Assembly: GCA_947396885.1 (NCBI GenBank)
Contig: OX377202.1
Span: 22,320,001 to 22,384,000 of the forward strand
DNA length: 64,000 nucleotides
From: Heligmosomoides polygyrus polygyrus
Taxonomy: Eukaryota > Nematoda > Chromadorea > Rhabditida > Heligmosomidae
Direction of reading: 5' to 3'
Below, one piece after another: positions 1 to 12,404 of this stretch. The notes beneath the pieces were generated by a model, which was given only the letters and a program-made list of their open reading frames with translations, was not told the DNA's origin and did not search any database. A program made the translations under genes and the position numbers. Position 1 is the first letter of the stretch. Each line of letters starts with the position of its first letter.

Positions 1-129
1 TTATCTCTTGACATAACAATTTCTAATGGTTTCAATAACTATGTTATTCAACAGCATCGCAGAAGAAGGCCGATTAAGGGGTATATATTTTATTATAGTT
101 AATGATAGTGAGAGGGCAATTTATTTATT

Positions 130-2340
130 TAATACACCCGTACACACCTGCAGTGTCAAAAGCGACACCGTGATAAAAGTTGTAATTGAAACACGTCACT
201 TGGGGAAAAACAACGGTGAGCAAGATAAGTATAGAAACGTAAGAAGCGCTTCCATATTCTACGAGACATGATGGACCGATAATGGAGGAGGCAGAACGAA
301 CATTTGTTATTTTGTTATCCACTTTCTTAGAGAAACAGTTATGCTCGCCAACCATTCTCATTAGTTGTAGAGCTAAACGACGGCACGGATGAATGTAGGT
401 AGTGATTGACCTGATTCCCCAAGTCTTCAAAAGGATTGGACACGACGATAAATTCTTCGATTACGACTTTGACGGTATTGGCACCGCTGTTATACAGGAA
501 CAGTAGAATAGAGCCAAACGAGAAAACAGTGTCATTGTCTTCTCCGCTTAACACCACTACATCCTGTCGCGTTGCCCGCGATCGTTTCCAATAAACTTTC
601 GAGGTGTAGACTTTTCCTTGTTGCACCAATCTCAAGCTAGAATAAGGAAATATTACATAGGCACACATGTTACCCAGACTTCTGCATACAAACTTACACT
701 GGGACGTCACCATTTTGCAGGCGGAGGAAGCATTGGTGTTCATCCAAAAGCTCGTCTATGAGGCTGTTCTTAGGAATATACATCTCCTCAGTAATGAAGT
801 GATCCATCGGATTCTTGAGAAGGTCGGAGTTAGTTCTCTGTGGATGGTACAGTTGCAACGTCAATAAATACTAGCCTGCTAACGTGCTGGTTATCCACTT
901 TATCAAGCAGCCTGCGCATTTTTCCATTGCCTTCCTAACATCGTCTAGCCAAAAGCGATCGTATTTTTTTCAACAGCAAATTTCTAAATTTGAGTAAATT
1001 CACGTCTGCTAAACATACATCTTCGTAAGGTGAAAACATCAGGGCGAACCTGTCAATCACCACGATGCTGCTGTTTGACGTATTTTGGTTGATGTTAATT
1101 TGTAAACGCCGGTGATGGCCTTCAAATGGACTAGAAGACCACTGATACATTGTTTCATATGTGTCCAGCTCCTCACGCATGCCGTGGTCAAAGAACCACT
1201 AAACGATTGGTGACCTTTTTCGGAAGAAATGAACAAGATGTGGCCTACTGCGACTTCTCTGCAATTCTTCGAAATACTCCACTATTTTACTTTCTGTGGT
1301 TCAGGGGCAAGAGACTTACGTGACACTTCAGTGTAAAAGCAGTAGGTGTCATTGAAACCCAAAGGCTCTTGGTGACTCCAGCTATTTTCTTTGGAACTTC
1401 GATGGCATTTGTTGTCAACCACGTTTCCAGCTTCATTACTGTGGAGCCGGTCCTTTGTGATCCCCTCCGAACAGTCATGTAACGCGTCGGACAAAAACAT
1501 GGATGGTGCCATCACCTTCATGGCAGTAGTGATTCCAAGTAAACGTGATTGTGAAAGCATTCTCAACATTTTTGGGAGTTGTAAAGTACAGACCAGGAAT
1601 TCCGTTCAAAATGGTTCTACCGTCGTTTAAATAAGAGTCAGGGCTTCTCAGCTGAGCGATGCTGTCTTGCTCGTCGAACCATACCCGAGTCAGTTCTATT
1701 CTCTTACATCAAGCACTTAGACCAACCGAATTCTGAATTCCATCTTGGAATTCCAAACAGGGTTTGTTGTGCCTGAACGTGCACGAAATGACCTAGTTGT
1801 AACTTCGACGGAAGCGGGAATTACATCAAGAAACCTACAGACGTGGCATTCACTCTAAAACCTTTTTATGGTGCTGTTATGCTTACCAAATTATTTAGAA
1901 GTATTAGTTGCTGCTTACCGATACAGGGGGCAGCACCCTGTGTTGGAATAAACGTCTGTCATGCTGGTCAACATAGTGCTGCAGTTGTTGCAATAATAGT
2001 AACTCGTATGTCCATATGGTTCCAATTCGCTTTGCATCAGTGGTTTAACATCACGTTCGAACTAAAGGAAGCAGCCGTTCTCATACCAATGTCAGGAAGA
2101 ATTTGACCCTTACAGTAATGGAAGGCGCCGCTCCATATAACACAGCCATCAACTTCTCCATTCGGTGTCTCTTCTTTGGACATGGCGAAGTGCAGTACAA
2201 AGATGGCGTAATATAGCACCTTATCAGTGTACCCTCAACAAATGTCTCCGTTGTCTTTTAAATTTCTTCGGGAAAAATGCTTAGCATTATATCCAGACTG
2301 CCGAATAACATCATTTATATTCTCGTAGCTATAGCTATTG
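130..2340 (-). pseudogene. CACTA/EnSpm-like transposase, decayed copy A
   Basis: Several minus-strand fragments in different frames align in order with the plus-strand copy at 6.8-14.4 kb. From 5' to 3' they are: a helical block with LYYAIFVLHF and SKEE (near 2,200); a Cys pair YYCNNC (near 1,990); AQQTLFGIPR, then KC (near 1,760); TRVWFDEQD and an LR-P-SYL-DG block followed by NGIPG (1,690-1,600); and a C-terminal block with SKVYWKRSR, SFGSILLFLYN and NQVNHY (610-380). The YGC..C, ...F.E, LRT.ESY order is what I know from animal tnp2/CACTA transposases, so the family call is by motif order. Frameshifts and stops break the gene throughout and no TIRs were found. Short acceptor-like sites (for example TTCAG before the AQQ block) suggest that the ancestor had introns. 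It could instead be another CACTA-related domesticated family. Confidence 0.5.
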
Positions 2341-2586
2341 ACGTTTGTAGGTGCCTCCACTTGGTCGCTGGTTGGTTGTTCCACTTCTGTGGTTATCCGT
2401 TCAGCTTCATTCGACTACCTTAGGAATGTTTACCTACTCGAATTCTGTTTACTGCAACTATGATATCATTCCTTCCAGTAGTTGGCGAACAATTGCGCAG
2501 GCGTTGGCTTGCTCGCGCTCTATTCTTTTCATTTGCAGTTCTTGCTCCAGTAGTTCTGAAACGAATTTTCCTCATATCGAGCGAAA

Positions 2587-2786
2587 NNNNNNNNNNNNNN
2601 NNNNNNNNNNNNNNNNNNNNNNNNNNNNNNNNNNNNNNNNNNNNNNNNNNNNNNNNNNNNNNNNNNNNNNNNNNNNNNNNNNNNNNNNNNNNNNNNNNNN
2701 NNNNNNNNNNNNNNNNNNNNNNNNNNNNNNNNNNNNNNNNNNNNNNNNNNNNNNNNNNNNNNNNNNNNNNNNNNNNNNNNNNNNNN
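2587..2786. other. assembly gap (200 N)
   Basis: A run of exactly 200 unknown bases, the usual placeholder for a scaffold gap. It hides the 5' end of the SINE copy that follows. Confidence 0.99.
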
Positions 2787-3067
2787 AGCGCAGTCGGAGG
2801 AGGCGCGACTGTCGCGTGCACTCGATACCAGGTTCCTGGTTCGGATTTCCCGCCCAGGCCAACCAAGCCTTCCATCCCTCCGGGGTCGGTGAATTGGCAC
2901 CAGACTTGTCTGGGAAGGAAAAAGCGCTGACTTGTTCATCGGCTGGCCACCGCAAGTCATTGTATGGCCAAATACGCATTCATGTCGCCTCCACGAGATC
3001 CTGTAGAAGTAGGATGCGCTGGTGCATCCCAGAAGGGATTGATTAACGCCGTCCTTTATCCTTTATA
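2787..3067 (+). mobile_element. SINE family 1, copy 1 (5' end lost in gap)
   Basis: Begins inside the tRNA-like A box (AGCGCAGTCGG) because the gap removes the first bases. It then runs through the B-box-like GGTTCGGATTT, the body shared with four other copies, and the tail GTCCTTTATCCTTTA. The 3' end runs into a TA-rich stretch. It differs from the other copies at scattered positions. The 5' target duplication cannot be seen. Confidence 0.85.
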
Positions 3068-3182
3068 TATATATTCCAATTTGATTTGAAAAGCGTCCAA
3101 TATGATTTGAAGTGTCCAATTCGAAGTGAAAATGGTATATATAAATCATATAGATGTGCATATATACATATATATATATACA
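3060..3182. repeat. TA-rich microsatellite-like stretch
   Basis: Two TATATA runs (3064-3072 and 3160-3182) bracket short repeats of the type GTCCAAT-TGAAGTG. A weakly similar GTCCAGTTTGAAGTG occurs near 56,610, so this may be the remnant of a small dispersed repeat. Confidence 0.5.
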
Positions 3183-3772
3183 TGTATTCAGGTTAAAAAA
3201 TTCAGGTAGTACATACGTCCTCTTTCACGAACTCTTTTCCTGATTGCACTGCGCGGAGAATGTACATCCAGTCTTGGAGAGGAATGCATTGAAAACCGCC
3301 TGTCTGTGAAGTGTCTCGCCTCACTTTCTGAAGAATTATCTCGTTAGAATTTGATATTTTTGTTCGTGGACGTTTTCTCAGGGGCGAATATAGTCATAAT
3401 AACAGGCATTCAAAGGGATTCGGAGAGCTTTCCGGGCGGGGTCCCGGCAGGGAAGCGCGTAGCTGGATCGAAACCATGCGAGTGCTCTGCCTCTGGCCTA
3501 ATTTTATTGTTTCCATCAGCAAAACAACATACTCTCAATAATTGTTTTTGGTCGTTTTCACTCCCATCCTTATTCCTTCTGTGCTTGTCAAAAGGGACAT
3601 TGTGTCGCCAGCGTAAGTGCTTCTCATTTGCTTTCACTTATTCACTAGCATTCTGTGGTTGGAATTTGTTGATATTGCTCTTTCAGTAGTTCGATCATGA
3701 GGGATGATGAAGTATGCATTGAAAGGGAGGAGGAGCTTGTGTCTTTTGTGGTTATCATAGTGTTTTTTAAAA

Positions 3773-4181
3773 GTGTGTGTGCGAGGAATCATTTTTGTCG
3801 AGTCTGTACTAATCGCAGTTGCTTCAGGAAGTGTTATGAGGAGGGATCTTACTCTCGAGGAGCTTCGTCCGCCCACCGGACGGCCTGCGCCAACCTGTCT
3901 GAAGGACTGCGTCAAAAATAGAGTCATGAATATGTGTCAGGCTTCGAAGCTTTTGCACTGCTTCAAATCTCAGAGGAGTTTCAGCCAAGGATCTTATGAA
4001 GTGAGTTTCGGATTGTAGGAAACCGCAGTGGTTGCTAAATAGATCTTCAAAACTATGAAATTCAGGAATTTGTTCGATACGCAGCTGCAGCTGCCATTAA
4101 AAATTCTGCTTCTTGGGTCTTGAAGAAGTGGCTAACTTCGAGGATTACAAGATTCTTCTCACTAAAGCCACGCAACCTATG
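3773..4181 (+). CDS. candidate two-exon host gene fragment (hypothetical)
   Basis: An open frame from an ATG at 3773 starts with a hydrophobic stretch (GIIFVESVLIAVASG) that could act as a signal peptide. It continues through a Cys-containing segment (CLKDC, MCQ, LLHC) to a GTGAGT donor at 4001. A 65-bp GT-AG interval ends with ATTCAG at 4065. The next segment, 4066-4181, stays open in the same phase (EFVRYAAAAAIKN...) to a GTTTGT donor. An alternative exon start is the TTGCTTCAG acceptor at 3828. I do not recognise the family. The case rests only on splice signals and open frame, so it is weak. Confidence 0.25.
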
Positions 4182-6049
4182 GTTTGTTAGCTACGTATTT
4201 CGATAGGAATCTTATGACGTCTTGGACCACTTAACTTAAACTGACCTCAGGCTGATATAAACTTGGCGAAATCGCTTTCTCTTGAAAGAAGACTTCTGTT
4301 GTGTGCTGCGGATCCCGTAATCCCCCCTCCATCCGGGATTACTTATATCTGTTAGCAACTGTACGAAGTCCTGGATTCTCAGCACTGATCTTCCCTTTGT
4401 CAACGTAAGTTTAATATGTTCAGTGTACATGACAGTTGCTCACATTCCTCTACCAAATATTACAGATTGATCTCCTAGCGGCCGCGATTACGTGAAAGCC
4501 AAAACCTAGGGAGAATGGTTTCAATGTCACTGTAATGATTTCTGCTGAAAATGGTACGTTCACAGTCACAGTTCATAGTAATTGGAAGTAACGCGTAGAT
4601 TAGTGTTCTTAAGTAAACTAGGATAACCTTTTGCTTTACATAACTTAGGTAATCTCTCTGAGTCTGGCCGTTTCAATTGATTTTAGATTACTGAACCACC
4701 CATGAGGATCAGGCAATACGCCGCGCGCATCAACTGCCGAAGTGTGAGAACGAAATACTGAAAAACCTGCCTGGTGAAGTAGAAAATACTCTTATTGGTG
4801 AGTTTTTTTATTCCGCTACCTTTCCTTTTGGTACTCCTAGGTTACTGTGTAACTTTGCTGAGGATTTTTTGGGTATCGCGATTCTGTGGTGGACTTGTTT
4901 TATTTCGAAAATTTTAACAGTATTTTGATGAAGCAGTGCTCTCCTTAAATACACTACGCACACAGATTTCGGCGAGGACATGCTCGGACTCGGCAGAGCT
5001 GAAAATTGGTGTTGTTTTCGATCGCACCACATCAAGGTAGGGGTTGTCCAAAAAACGTAGCTTTTATCTCCTTCACTCCTATGGTCCATGCTCGTATTAT
5101 TTTTCAGGTTCTTCCTGGGCCTAGAAAAAACTGATGACGAGAGTACCACAATGTACGAGAGCTTACTTATGGAACGGATTACTTGAGAAACCAGCTGCTG
5201 AAAGCACTTCAGAGGGCCTTGTAAGTTCCCCTGCTTTTATTGGAGCGTCTATGGGCATGCCAGTCAGATAACTTTCGTTTCAGAACTGACGTGCGTGCTG
5301 TCCAAAATTGGCCGGACACGATGTAGACGTTGCCCGGGACGCCTTCGCTCCAACATTTTCCTATTTCCATTTTCCAAGTTCTCTTTTGTCTACCTGATTC
5401 TGTATTTCAATATTTTTGCTGATCTCCACGGTTGTTATTGCTTTGTCGTTATTTGTTATTGTTACCTCCACAGCATTCATATTTCCTCCTAAACTTGTGA
5501 AGAGTTGGGTTCAGTTCTTTGTTTGTCAAGGAATATTTTTGGGAAATAAACCAATAACTTGTCTTCATGTTCTCTAGTCCTAACAACAAGCACTATAGGG
5601 AGAGTATGATTGGTACAGATACTAGTTCTACGAACGTTGCAACGGTTAGTGTAGCGAAGAAGGCGTGAGAGCGGCGCATCGATCGAGATTCTGTTCCATT
5701 ACTGGAGAAACGCTGGTCAACAGTCGGCGAATTTCTGGCGATGAGTAGTTGCCCTTCCAGTTCATTAGAAATCGCCGACAGATGACTGCTCCGAGCGTCC
5801 GAGCACTCAGACACTGGGAGAGGTCACCTGCGGGTGAAAAATGGGTGAACCAGCATTGCACCTGTTGGTGACCTAATTTCGACCCACAGGTGGCCGGTCG
5901 AAAGCCTGTAGATGACTAGATTACGACAACTAGGCGGAAATTAAAAAGGGGTTTTGCAGAGGACGTGAATCTCGCTACGCTTTCCTCGCGTATTCTTCAG
6001 ATAAGCTTTAATATGCTGACTTTTGGCCTCTCCGGACATCCAAAGGCGT
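4182..6049. other. no recognisable gene
   Basis: Short frames only. Some AG acceptors followed by short open runs occur (for example 4,686-4,799, ending at a GGTGAG donor with a PKCENEILKNLPGE frame), but they do not join into a gene I can support. Confidence 0.4.
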
Positions 6050-6205
6050 GTGTAGTTAACATATAGATATTAGGCTGTAAGAACCCATAGATGACTCATA
6101 TAGCTTTATTGATGAAGCAATAACAACAAAACAACATAGCAATAATATTATACAACAGATGGCAGCAATATTGTGTGAAGTACAACGACGTAATACTAAC
6201 AACAA

Positions 6206-6317
6206 AAGAACATAGCAATACATATTAAATTTTAATGAAAGGAAGGCCAACCTGTACGATGAGAATATAGCAATACATAAAAAATTTTAATGAAGAGAAG
6301 GCCATCCTGTACGGTGA
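6206..6317. repeat. tandem duplication of about 56 bp
   Basis: Two adjacent near-copies share ATAGCAATACATA, TTTTAATGAA, GGAAGGCC or GAAGGCC, and CCTGTACG-TGA. The first unit ends near 6,261. No coding meaning is evident. Confidence 0.8.
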
Positions 6318-6779
6318 ACTTCCTCCCTTTCAATCGGAACCATGTCGGCAGGAACTGGCGCTAGCTTTCTGAACAAGGATATCTATTGAAACCTCGTTAA
6401 CTAAGTTAAAAAACCAGCTTACTGAGAACGATATCCGCCTTAATGACGACGTTCATCTCACGAACGCGGCTTAACGGTCTGTAACGCAGCACCACAGGCG
6501 GCTTAGAAAGGGCACACTAGATAGATATAGCCTTAGCCGAATACATAGCCGAAATAATCACATTGAAGACGGAATTAAAATGTTTAATATAATCATTGCA
6601 GTCATCAACGGTTAAACGATGAGTAACCGCAATCCTGCACATACTCTTTCAAAGTTTGAGTGGTCTGCATTCTCATGGTTGGAAAGAAAAATTGGAGTAA
6701 AGACCAGGGAGGTAAGTATAGCAATCAAAAACTGATACCTACTGCAATAGCCAATTAGTCATTACTCAATGAATTTAGA
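6318..6779. other. unassigned stretch before CACTA copy B
   Basis: No gene seen. It may hold the 5' non-coding part of the CACTA-like element that follows. Confidence 0.3.
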
Positions 6780-8276
6780 TCAGTTTGAAGAGGAGCTGGA
6801 GAAAAAGCGAAAAGAGTACGAACATGTAAGGCTAAGACAGTCCTCGTCGCCGGAACTCGACAACGACTTAACTGAAGCTGTAGAAGTCGAGTATGAAGGT
6901 ACGCACAAATAAACTAAAAATTAAAAACATATTCAATACCTGCAAAGAAAAAAATGAAATACAGGCTGTGTTCACGTGTAGTATTCCAATCACAACGAGA
7001 GATCAACTCCACAGGAACCCATCCAGAATAATGGTATCTATAACTCAGGAGACGCAAACGAGAACCATGCGAATTTGGGAGCCTATGGTGAGATATCAAA
7101 GCATCGAAATGCTTTGTGTCCATCAATTTCTTTAGGATTACCTGACAAGATACTTTACTACGCAATGTTTGTAACACATTTTGGACGGTCGAAAGAGGAG
7201 ATACGCCGTGTGGAACAACTTATGACTGTGTTATACGGGGAGGCACCTCCAATATGTATAAGTCTATACCTGTACCAAAAACCTCAGATTTAACGATTTC
7301 CTGGCCATTTAGTTCGAACGAGATGTCGAACCAAAGCTAGAAACCGAGCTCAAGGACTACGATCACGAGACCTACCACTATTGCAGCATTTGCAACAACC
7401 CCTATGACAACTTCGACCGGAGTTTGTAGAAACGAACTTTGCTCCCTTCACCAGTACGACCCACTTTCGCACAATGAACTGATGAAATAAACTTCAAATC
7501 ATGTTTGAGGGTCAACGTAACCAGAGCGAAAGTGTCACAGAGCGTAGAGGTCCATGTCGTGAACATGATTCCACAACTAGTGGACGTCATCAATAACAAC
7601 CTACAAGAATTTATCAATGCGCATGCTTATATTCACAGCAATGATGTATAGTCAGCCAATACCAATAACTAGTTTCATCCAAAAAATCTTGATTTCTCCG
7701 TAATTCAGGGCGCCGAAATTGAAAATCGGAATGACGTCCGATTGTACCCCGGTTTTATTGAGAACATTGAAAGTGCCGAGGACTTCCATAACAATCGTTT
7801 TCGAGTGCTGCTTTCTATTTCAACACATGGATTCAAGGCAAAGCGAATCTCTCGGTGATTTTATGACAGTAAGAGGTTTAAGAGTGAATGCGTATGTTAA
7901 ATATTGTGAGTATTACACTCGGGATATGTGGCCACTCCACTTAAGAATGGATGACATCAATCGTCACGAAGCCAATAGATTCGAGAACTCTTCTTTCTGG
8001 AGCCATCTACGGAAGAGCCCGTCCAAATGATAGCCTAATTGATAACCTTTTATGCAGGCTAGCAGTTAGCTATTCTTATTGAAGATGTACTTCTCTTTAT
8101 CATCGTATTGGAATTTTCCAGACTAGATGCCGAGCTTAAAAGCATTTAGAAGCACCCGATAACAATCTCATTTTTGGGTCAAGTTTGGAACATAAGCGCC
8201 TGCCTTTACCGAGGAGTAGCCGATATGGCGGTACTTCTTCGGATATTTGGTGAAGTGTTGAGCGCCAATTATTTAT
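6780..8276 (+). pseudogene. CACTA/EnSpm-like transposase copy B, N-terminal half
   Basis: Plus-strand counterpart of the copy at 0.1-2.3 kb. Visible blocks are: an acidic coiled-coil-like start (LEKKRKEYEHVRL, 6,790); the helical block KILYYAMFVTHFGRSKEE (7,140-7,200); FERDVEPK with the Cys pair YHYCSICNN (7,310-7,400); a helical stretch ending at INAHAYIHSND (7,640); and, after a TTCAG acceptor at 7,704, GAEIENRND...FRVLLSISTHGFKAKRIS. Stops and frameshifts occur after the zinc pair and again after 7,860. The reading is interrupted near 8,280 by the poly(AAAT) end of a minus-strand LINE and resumes past 12,400. Non-functional as it stands. Confidence 0.5.
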
Positions 8277-9068
8277 TTATTTATTCAAAGCGTATAAAAG
8301 TGCGCCAATACCAAGCATTAAAAAAGCAATCGTTAGAAAGTGTGACAACCGAAGACAAAATACTAATGAACTGAAAAACTCATGAGCAAACTCCAAAGAC
8401 AGCAAAGAGAAAAAAGAAAAAAGAAAAGAAGTGAGCAAGGAATTACGACATGGCTTTTTAGACCAGCAAGAAGTGCTCCGTCAAGGCTTTCCAACATCTA
8501 GTGAGGGCTAGTGTTCACCCTGCCGAAGAGTAGTCCAGCATTTGGTGATTAGTAAAAGCCTTAAACAAGGAATATAAGCTTAGAAAGAACGTTTTGCAAT
8601 AAAAACATCTAGCCCTTGAAACTATAGAATGCGCTTAGCCTACGACCTTCTATACGCACGATTCCGGGGAGGGTCCTGTATCTCAAAGACCTCTTTAAAC
8701 TAGTACGCACCCCGGGCGATGGCATAGAAGGGAGCACGCACCTTGAATTGATATGTCGATACGGGCCAAGAAGTCATAAAAATAAAAAATAAGAGGATTT
8801 CAAAAAAAAGTATAAAAAAAAACAGATTAACAATAGGGACTACGCTTAGGCAAAGCGAATCTAGAACTTCTTCTAAAAGAAAGCCGACAGGGAGTAAAAT
8901 GAAAGCAAAAGGCGAAAACAGTAAAGAGCTTCAAAACCTCTGAGAACAAGAACAACTTGCAGGCACTATGTAACAAAAAAAGGGCTGAAAAAATAGAGCT
9001 ATGAAATGCTTAATTAAAAGTAAAATTAAACACATTAGGCTGCTTTGCTCTAGTAGAACACTTGACTC

Positions 9069-11459
9069 TCAACCATGCTTCAATCGAAGCGCACAAGCAG
9101 TTGACACACCTAAAATAGTCCAAGTGAGGGTTTCTAGCATTTGAAAGGCTGACAAGATCCGACAAATGACAACCCAGAGATGTTTCACTAGGTTATCACC
9201 CACAGACCCTAGGTTCAGAAAAGAGAAAAAAAGGAAACTAACCGACGTCCTCGATTTGAAGCATTTCCAAACATCGAGCTTTTTCAGCTTGCGTCTAAAT
9301 TCCCTAGAGCTTCTGCTCGATACTAAGTCCAAGGGAAGTTGATTCAACCATTTACTGGGATCTTTCACTTACTGGACCACTCCATCATACTTCGTATGGA
9401 GTTTGGAACATATTCATGAGCAGAACGTTGATTTGACGAATCGTAGGCACAGTAAATTCTTATATCATCTGCGAAAATTTTTACTTCCAAACTAGGATGC
9501 ACCTTCAGAATTTGTGGTAAGTCAGCTGTATACGCTGAGAAAAGCAGAGGAGAAAGTACTCCACCTTGAGGTACACCACTCGAGCAGAGATGTCTGTTTG
9601 ACAAGCTGTTTCCAATTTTTACCGTCATGTGACGCTCACGCAAATAGGATGATAACCATTTTAAAATTGGCTCACGAATACCGAAGCTAGCAGGCTTTTG
9701 AAGAAGCTTAATGTGGCTTACTCTGTCGAATGCTTTTGAAAGATCAAAAAAAGATAACATCAACCGACTTCGCTTGATTCAACGCTGTGTGCCAGTCATA
9801 TATGGAGTCACAAACCAGGGTTTCTGTAGACGCTTCCGATGTGAAACCGTGCTGCTCTTTTGGGATTACATGGTGCTTTGAAAACCAGTCGTACAGCTTG
9901 CCTCGCAAAATTTTTTCCAAAACCTTGCCAGCGGTTGGGCATATGCTGATAGGTCTGAAATCAGACAGTGAAGATGCATTATTGTTCTTAGGAATTGGTG
10001 TCACTATGGAATCCTTCCAAATCATCGGAACTTGACCTAGAGCTAGGGAGATATTAAAAATCATAGCTAGTGGGTATTGTAATGAATTTGCACATTTTCG
10101 AAAAATCAGTTGAGGGATGCCGTCATACGTAGCCGACAGTGAGGGTTTAAGTCCTTTAAGGACACGCAGGACATCACAAGGAAGAACGACTGGAAACCCA
10201 GAGGAGAAATCTGATGAACGCAAATCAAGCGGGTATTCAGACATATAGCCTAAGTCGTAGTGGGGTGTCGCATCGTCGAAAACGCTAGCGAAAAATTTTC
10301 CAAGAGCGTTTGCCTTATCTTGGTCTTTGCGAAGAAAGCACCCATCTTGGTTGCTCAAGGCAGGAATTTTACACGTACCCTTAATCTTTGTTCTAATGTA
10401 GTTGAAAAGTCCGTTCTTGCTACATGCAAGCAAACGACGTTCACGGTATGCTGTGTATTTCTTAATATGGCGGTTTATGTCTGAGCATACCTTTTTGTAT
10501 AATGGGTGTTCTAATGGTTTCGGTAGACATGAGAAAAGGCGATTTTTCTGTTCGAAGAGGTTCTTAAGATAAGCTGGATACTGCTGTGGTCCAGCTTTTT
10601 GATAACGAAAAGGAACAACTCTTGCGAACAGTTGATATAAAATCAAGCAGAATCTATAATAGACATCATCAATGCTTATGTAGCCCTTAAATACTTGGAA
10701 CCAATCAACACCTTCAAGGTACCAGGTAAGTTTATCGTGGTTAACTCTATTGTACATCGATTCAGGTAAGTACAATGTATCCTCCTGAACGCCACTTAGC
10801 TCGAAAAGTATCATATTATGATCGGAGTTCCCAAAAGGAGGAGCCATGCAGAGATTGTGGATGATTGGGTTTGACGACAAAACTAAGTCAAGAATAGAAT
10901 TGTTTCTTGTGAGACTAGAAACCATTTGTTTAAGTTTACAGTTAGCAAACGCTATTCTGAAACTTTCATCCCGCGACGGCTCTCCACGATTTTTTGCCCA
11001 ATCGATATTAACATTGTAATCATCTAATATAACAAAAGGCAGCGAAGCGGAGCACAATACGTATATTGAGTTTATAATATTTCCTTACTCGATAGAAGAT
11101 CCAGGTGCGTGATATAATAAAATAATTCTATTACAATCTCAGGAGTCTCCAGACCTATATCAAAGCAAACCATGTCCGAATTTGGTTGTTCGCCAGGTGT
11201 CTGGGTTTAGATGGAGCCCATTTTTAACCAGGCAGCATACGCCTCCTCCTCTAAGGTGACTCCGATCAGACCTTACGATATTGTATGGATAACCATCTAC
11301 TAATTCTGAACTCAAAATCTTTGGGTTCAACCACGTCTCGGTAATGCAAACGATATCACGAGCTTTTACGGCAAGAAAGGAGTGCAACAAAGGCAGTTTG
11401 TTGGTAATACTTCGAGCATTGAAAAGAGCACAAGAAAGCCTAGACGAGGTACTGCGCAA
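9069..11459 (-). pseudogene. LINE ORF2: APE endonuclease and reverse transcriptase, broken
   Basis: Would cut the target DNA and copy the element RNA. The endonuclease motifs are NARSITNKL and ITETWLNP (11,459-11,160), then, after a break near 11,060-11,160, DDYNVNIDW and GNSDHNMI. The reverse transcriptase follows: FFDLSKAFDRVSH, GVPQGGVLSP and FADD (about 9,470). ORF2 is split into at least four frames. Directly after MMEWSSK near 9,365 the sequence jumps to a typical C-terminal NQLPLDLVSSRSSREFRRKL block, so the thumb and connection region is missing through an internal deletion. The frame next to the ORF1 stop opens with TTG, not ATG. This copy cannot be active. Confidence 0.85.
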
Positions 11460-11461
11460 TA

Positions 11462-12124
11462 CTAGTGGTTTCCCGTAGAGGGTCTAGTGGGAAGCTCACA
11501 TTTACGTCTAAGCTCACCTTTATATATTACCCACTTCTTTGTATCCTTACCTTTGTTTAGTTCTCGAGCTTCTTGCCGAAGCTCGAAATCCTTCGCACGT
11601 TCCTCTCTTGTCATACTCTTTCGGACGAAGATGTTCGCGTGACCGGCAAGTCGCAGGAGACGAGTATTAGAAATAGCTTTTAACCAGTGCGACCTGGAAG
11701 GTAAAACCACCTTAACCAGGCGGCTTCTGCTATTGGAGAAAATCCCTATGCGATATACGGATTCAGGCCTACACTCGACTTGGAGAGCATCGAGTATACC
11801 TGACACCTTGTCCTCCAGATCACCCTGACGTCTCGACGGAGGCAAGTCTTGAGGCTGCTCCTCGATGCCTGCTATAACAATATTTCGCATCCTACGATCC
11901 TCTTTAATACCATCAGCGATGACCTGTTGTATTTTGGCTTGAAGTGCCATAACCATTTTTTCAATAAGTGGGTCAGCGTTTCTCTCTATAGAGGAAGCGA
12001 TGATCTCACTTATTGAAAATTTACTGTAATCGCATTCATCTTCCTCGGTGTTTACCACTGTTGCAGACAAGGGTGCATTTTTTGTGATGCACGCAAAGAT
12101 GGCTGCACTTTTTTTTGCTGGCAT
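11462..12124 (-). CDS. LINE ORF1 protein
   Basis: A 220-aa open frame starting at the ATG at 12,124. An acidic N-terminus (EEDECDYSKFS) precedes a helical stretch and the MRNIVIAGIEE block. Next come VYRIG, VKVVLPSRSHWLKAI and a basic C-terminus (GELRRKCELPTRP). This order (coiled coil, then an RRM-like block with R-N-I-V-I-x-G and a V-Y-R-I/L-G strand) is typical of ORF1 RNA-binding proteins of CR1/Jockey LINEs. No CCHC knuckle is visible. It stops 2 bp before the ORF2 frame on the same strand. It is the only undamaged reading frame of this element, which suggests a fairly young insertion or a late deletion in ORF2. Confidence 0.75.
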   Translation of the reverse strand: MPAKKSAAIFACITKNAPLSATVVNTEEDECDYSKFSISEIIASSIERNADPLIEKMVMALQAKIQQVIADGIKEDRRMRNIVIAGIEEQPQDLPPSRRQGDLEDKVSGILDALQVECRPESVYRIGIFSNSRSRLVKVVLPSRSHWLKAISNTRLLRLAGHANIFVRKSMTREERAKDFELRQEARELNKGKDTKKWVIYKGELRRKCELPTRPSTGNH

Positions 12125-12404
12125 GCTGAATCAGTACAGTTGCAGAGCTCAGATCAAAACTTAAACAGGCGATAACACAGGCAGATTATTGATTACGGGA
12201 CACCCAGGAAGACGAATACGACTCAAATAAACACAATTCTCCTAGTCTGGGACTCGCTATAGAACTGGAAGTTTAATAGGAAACAGCTGGAACGTAGGTG
12301 ACTGAAACAGAACACTAGGAAGAGGACGAAAATCGACGAAAATCGAGAAGAAATCAAATTTGAGGACAGAAAGTGACAGCGATATGCGAACGCGACCAGG
12401 CCAG

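Larger units (their letters stand above)
8277..12360 (-). mobile_element. Jockey/CR1-type LINE, two ORFs
   Basis: A non-LTR retrotransposon about 4.1 kb long on the minus strand. ORF1 (12,124-11,462) is followed 2 bp later by a broken ORF2 (11,459-9,069) with endonuclease and reverse transcriptase, then about 0.8 kb of 3' UTR ending in an AATAAATAAATAAAT tail at 8,277-8,292. It sits between the two halves of the CACTA-like pseudogene, so it inserted later. I found no matching target duplication, and the exact 5' boundary (about 12,130-12,400) is uncertain. Confidence 0.8.

Noticed and set aside
2351..3046. open frames running through the 200-N gap
   Set aside because: Their length is produced by the unknown bases and by the SINE; not evidence for a gene.
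4686..4799. Helitron or PIF1-like helicase exon (PKCENEILKNLPGE)
   Set aside because: One short stretch resembles the N-E-x-I-L-x-x-L-P-G-E motif, but no Walker motifs, Rep domain or neighbouring helicase exons were found.
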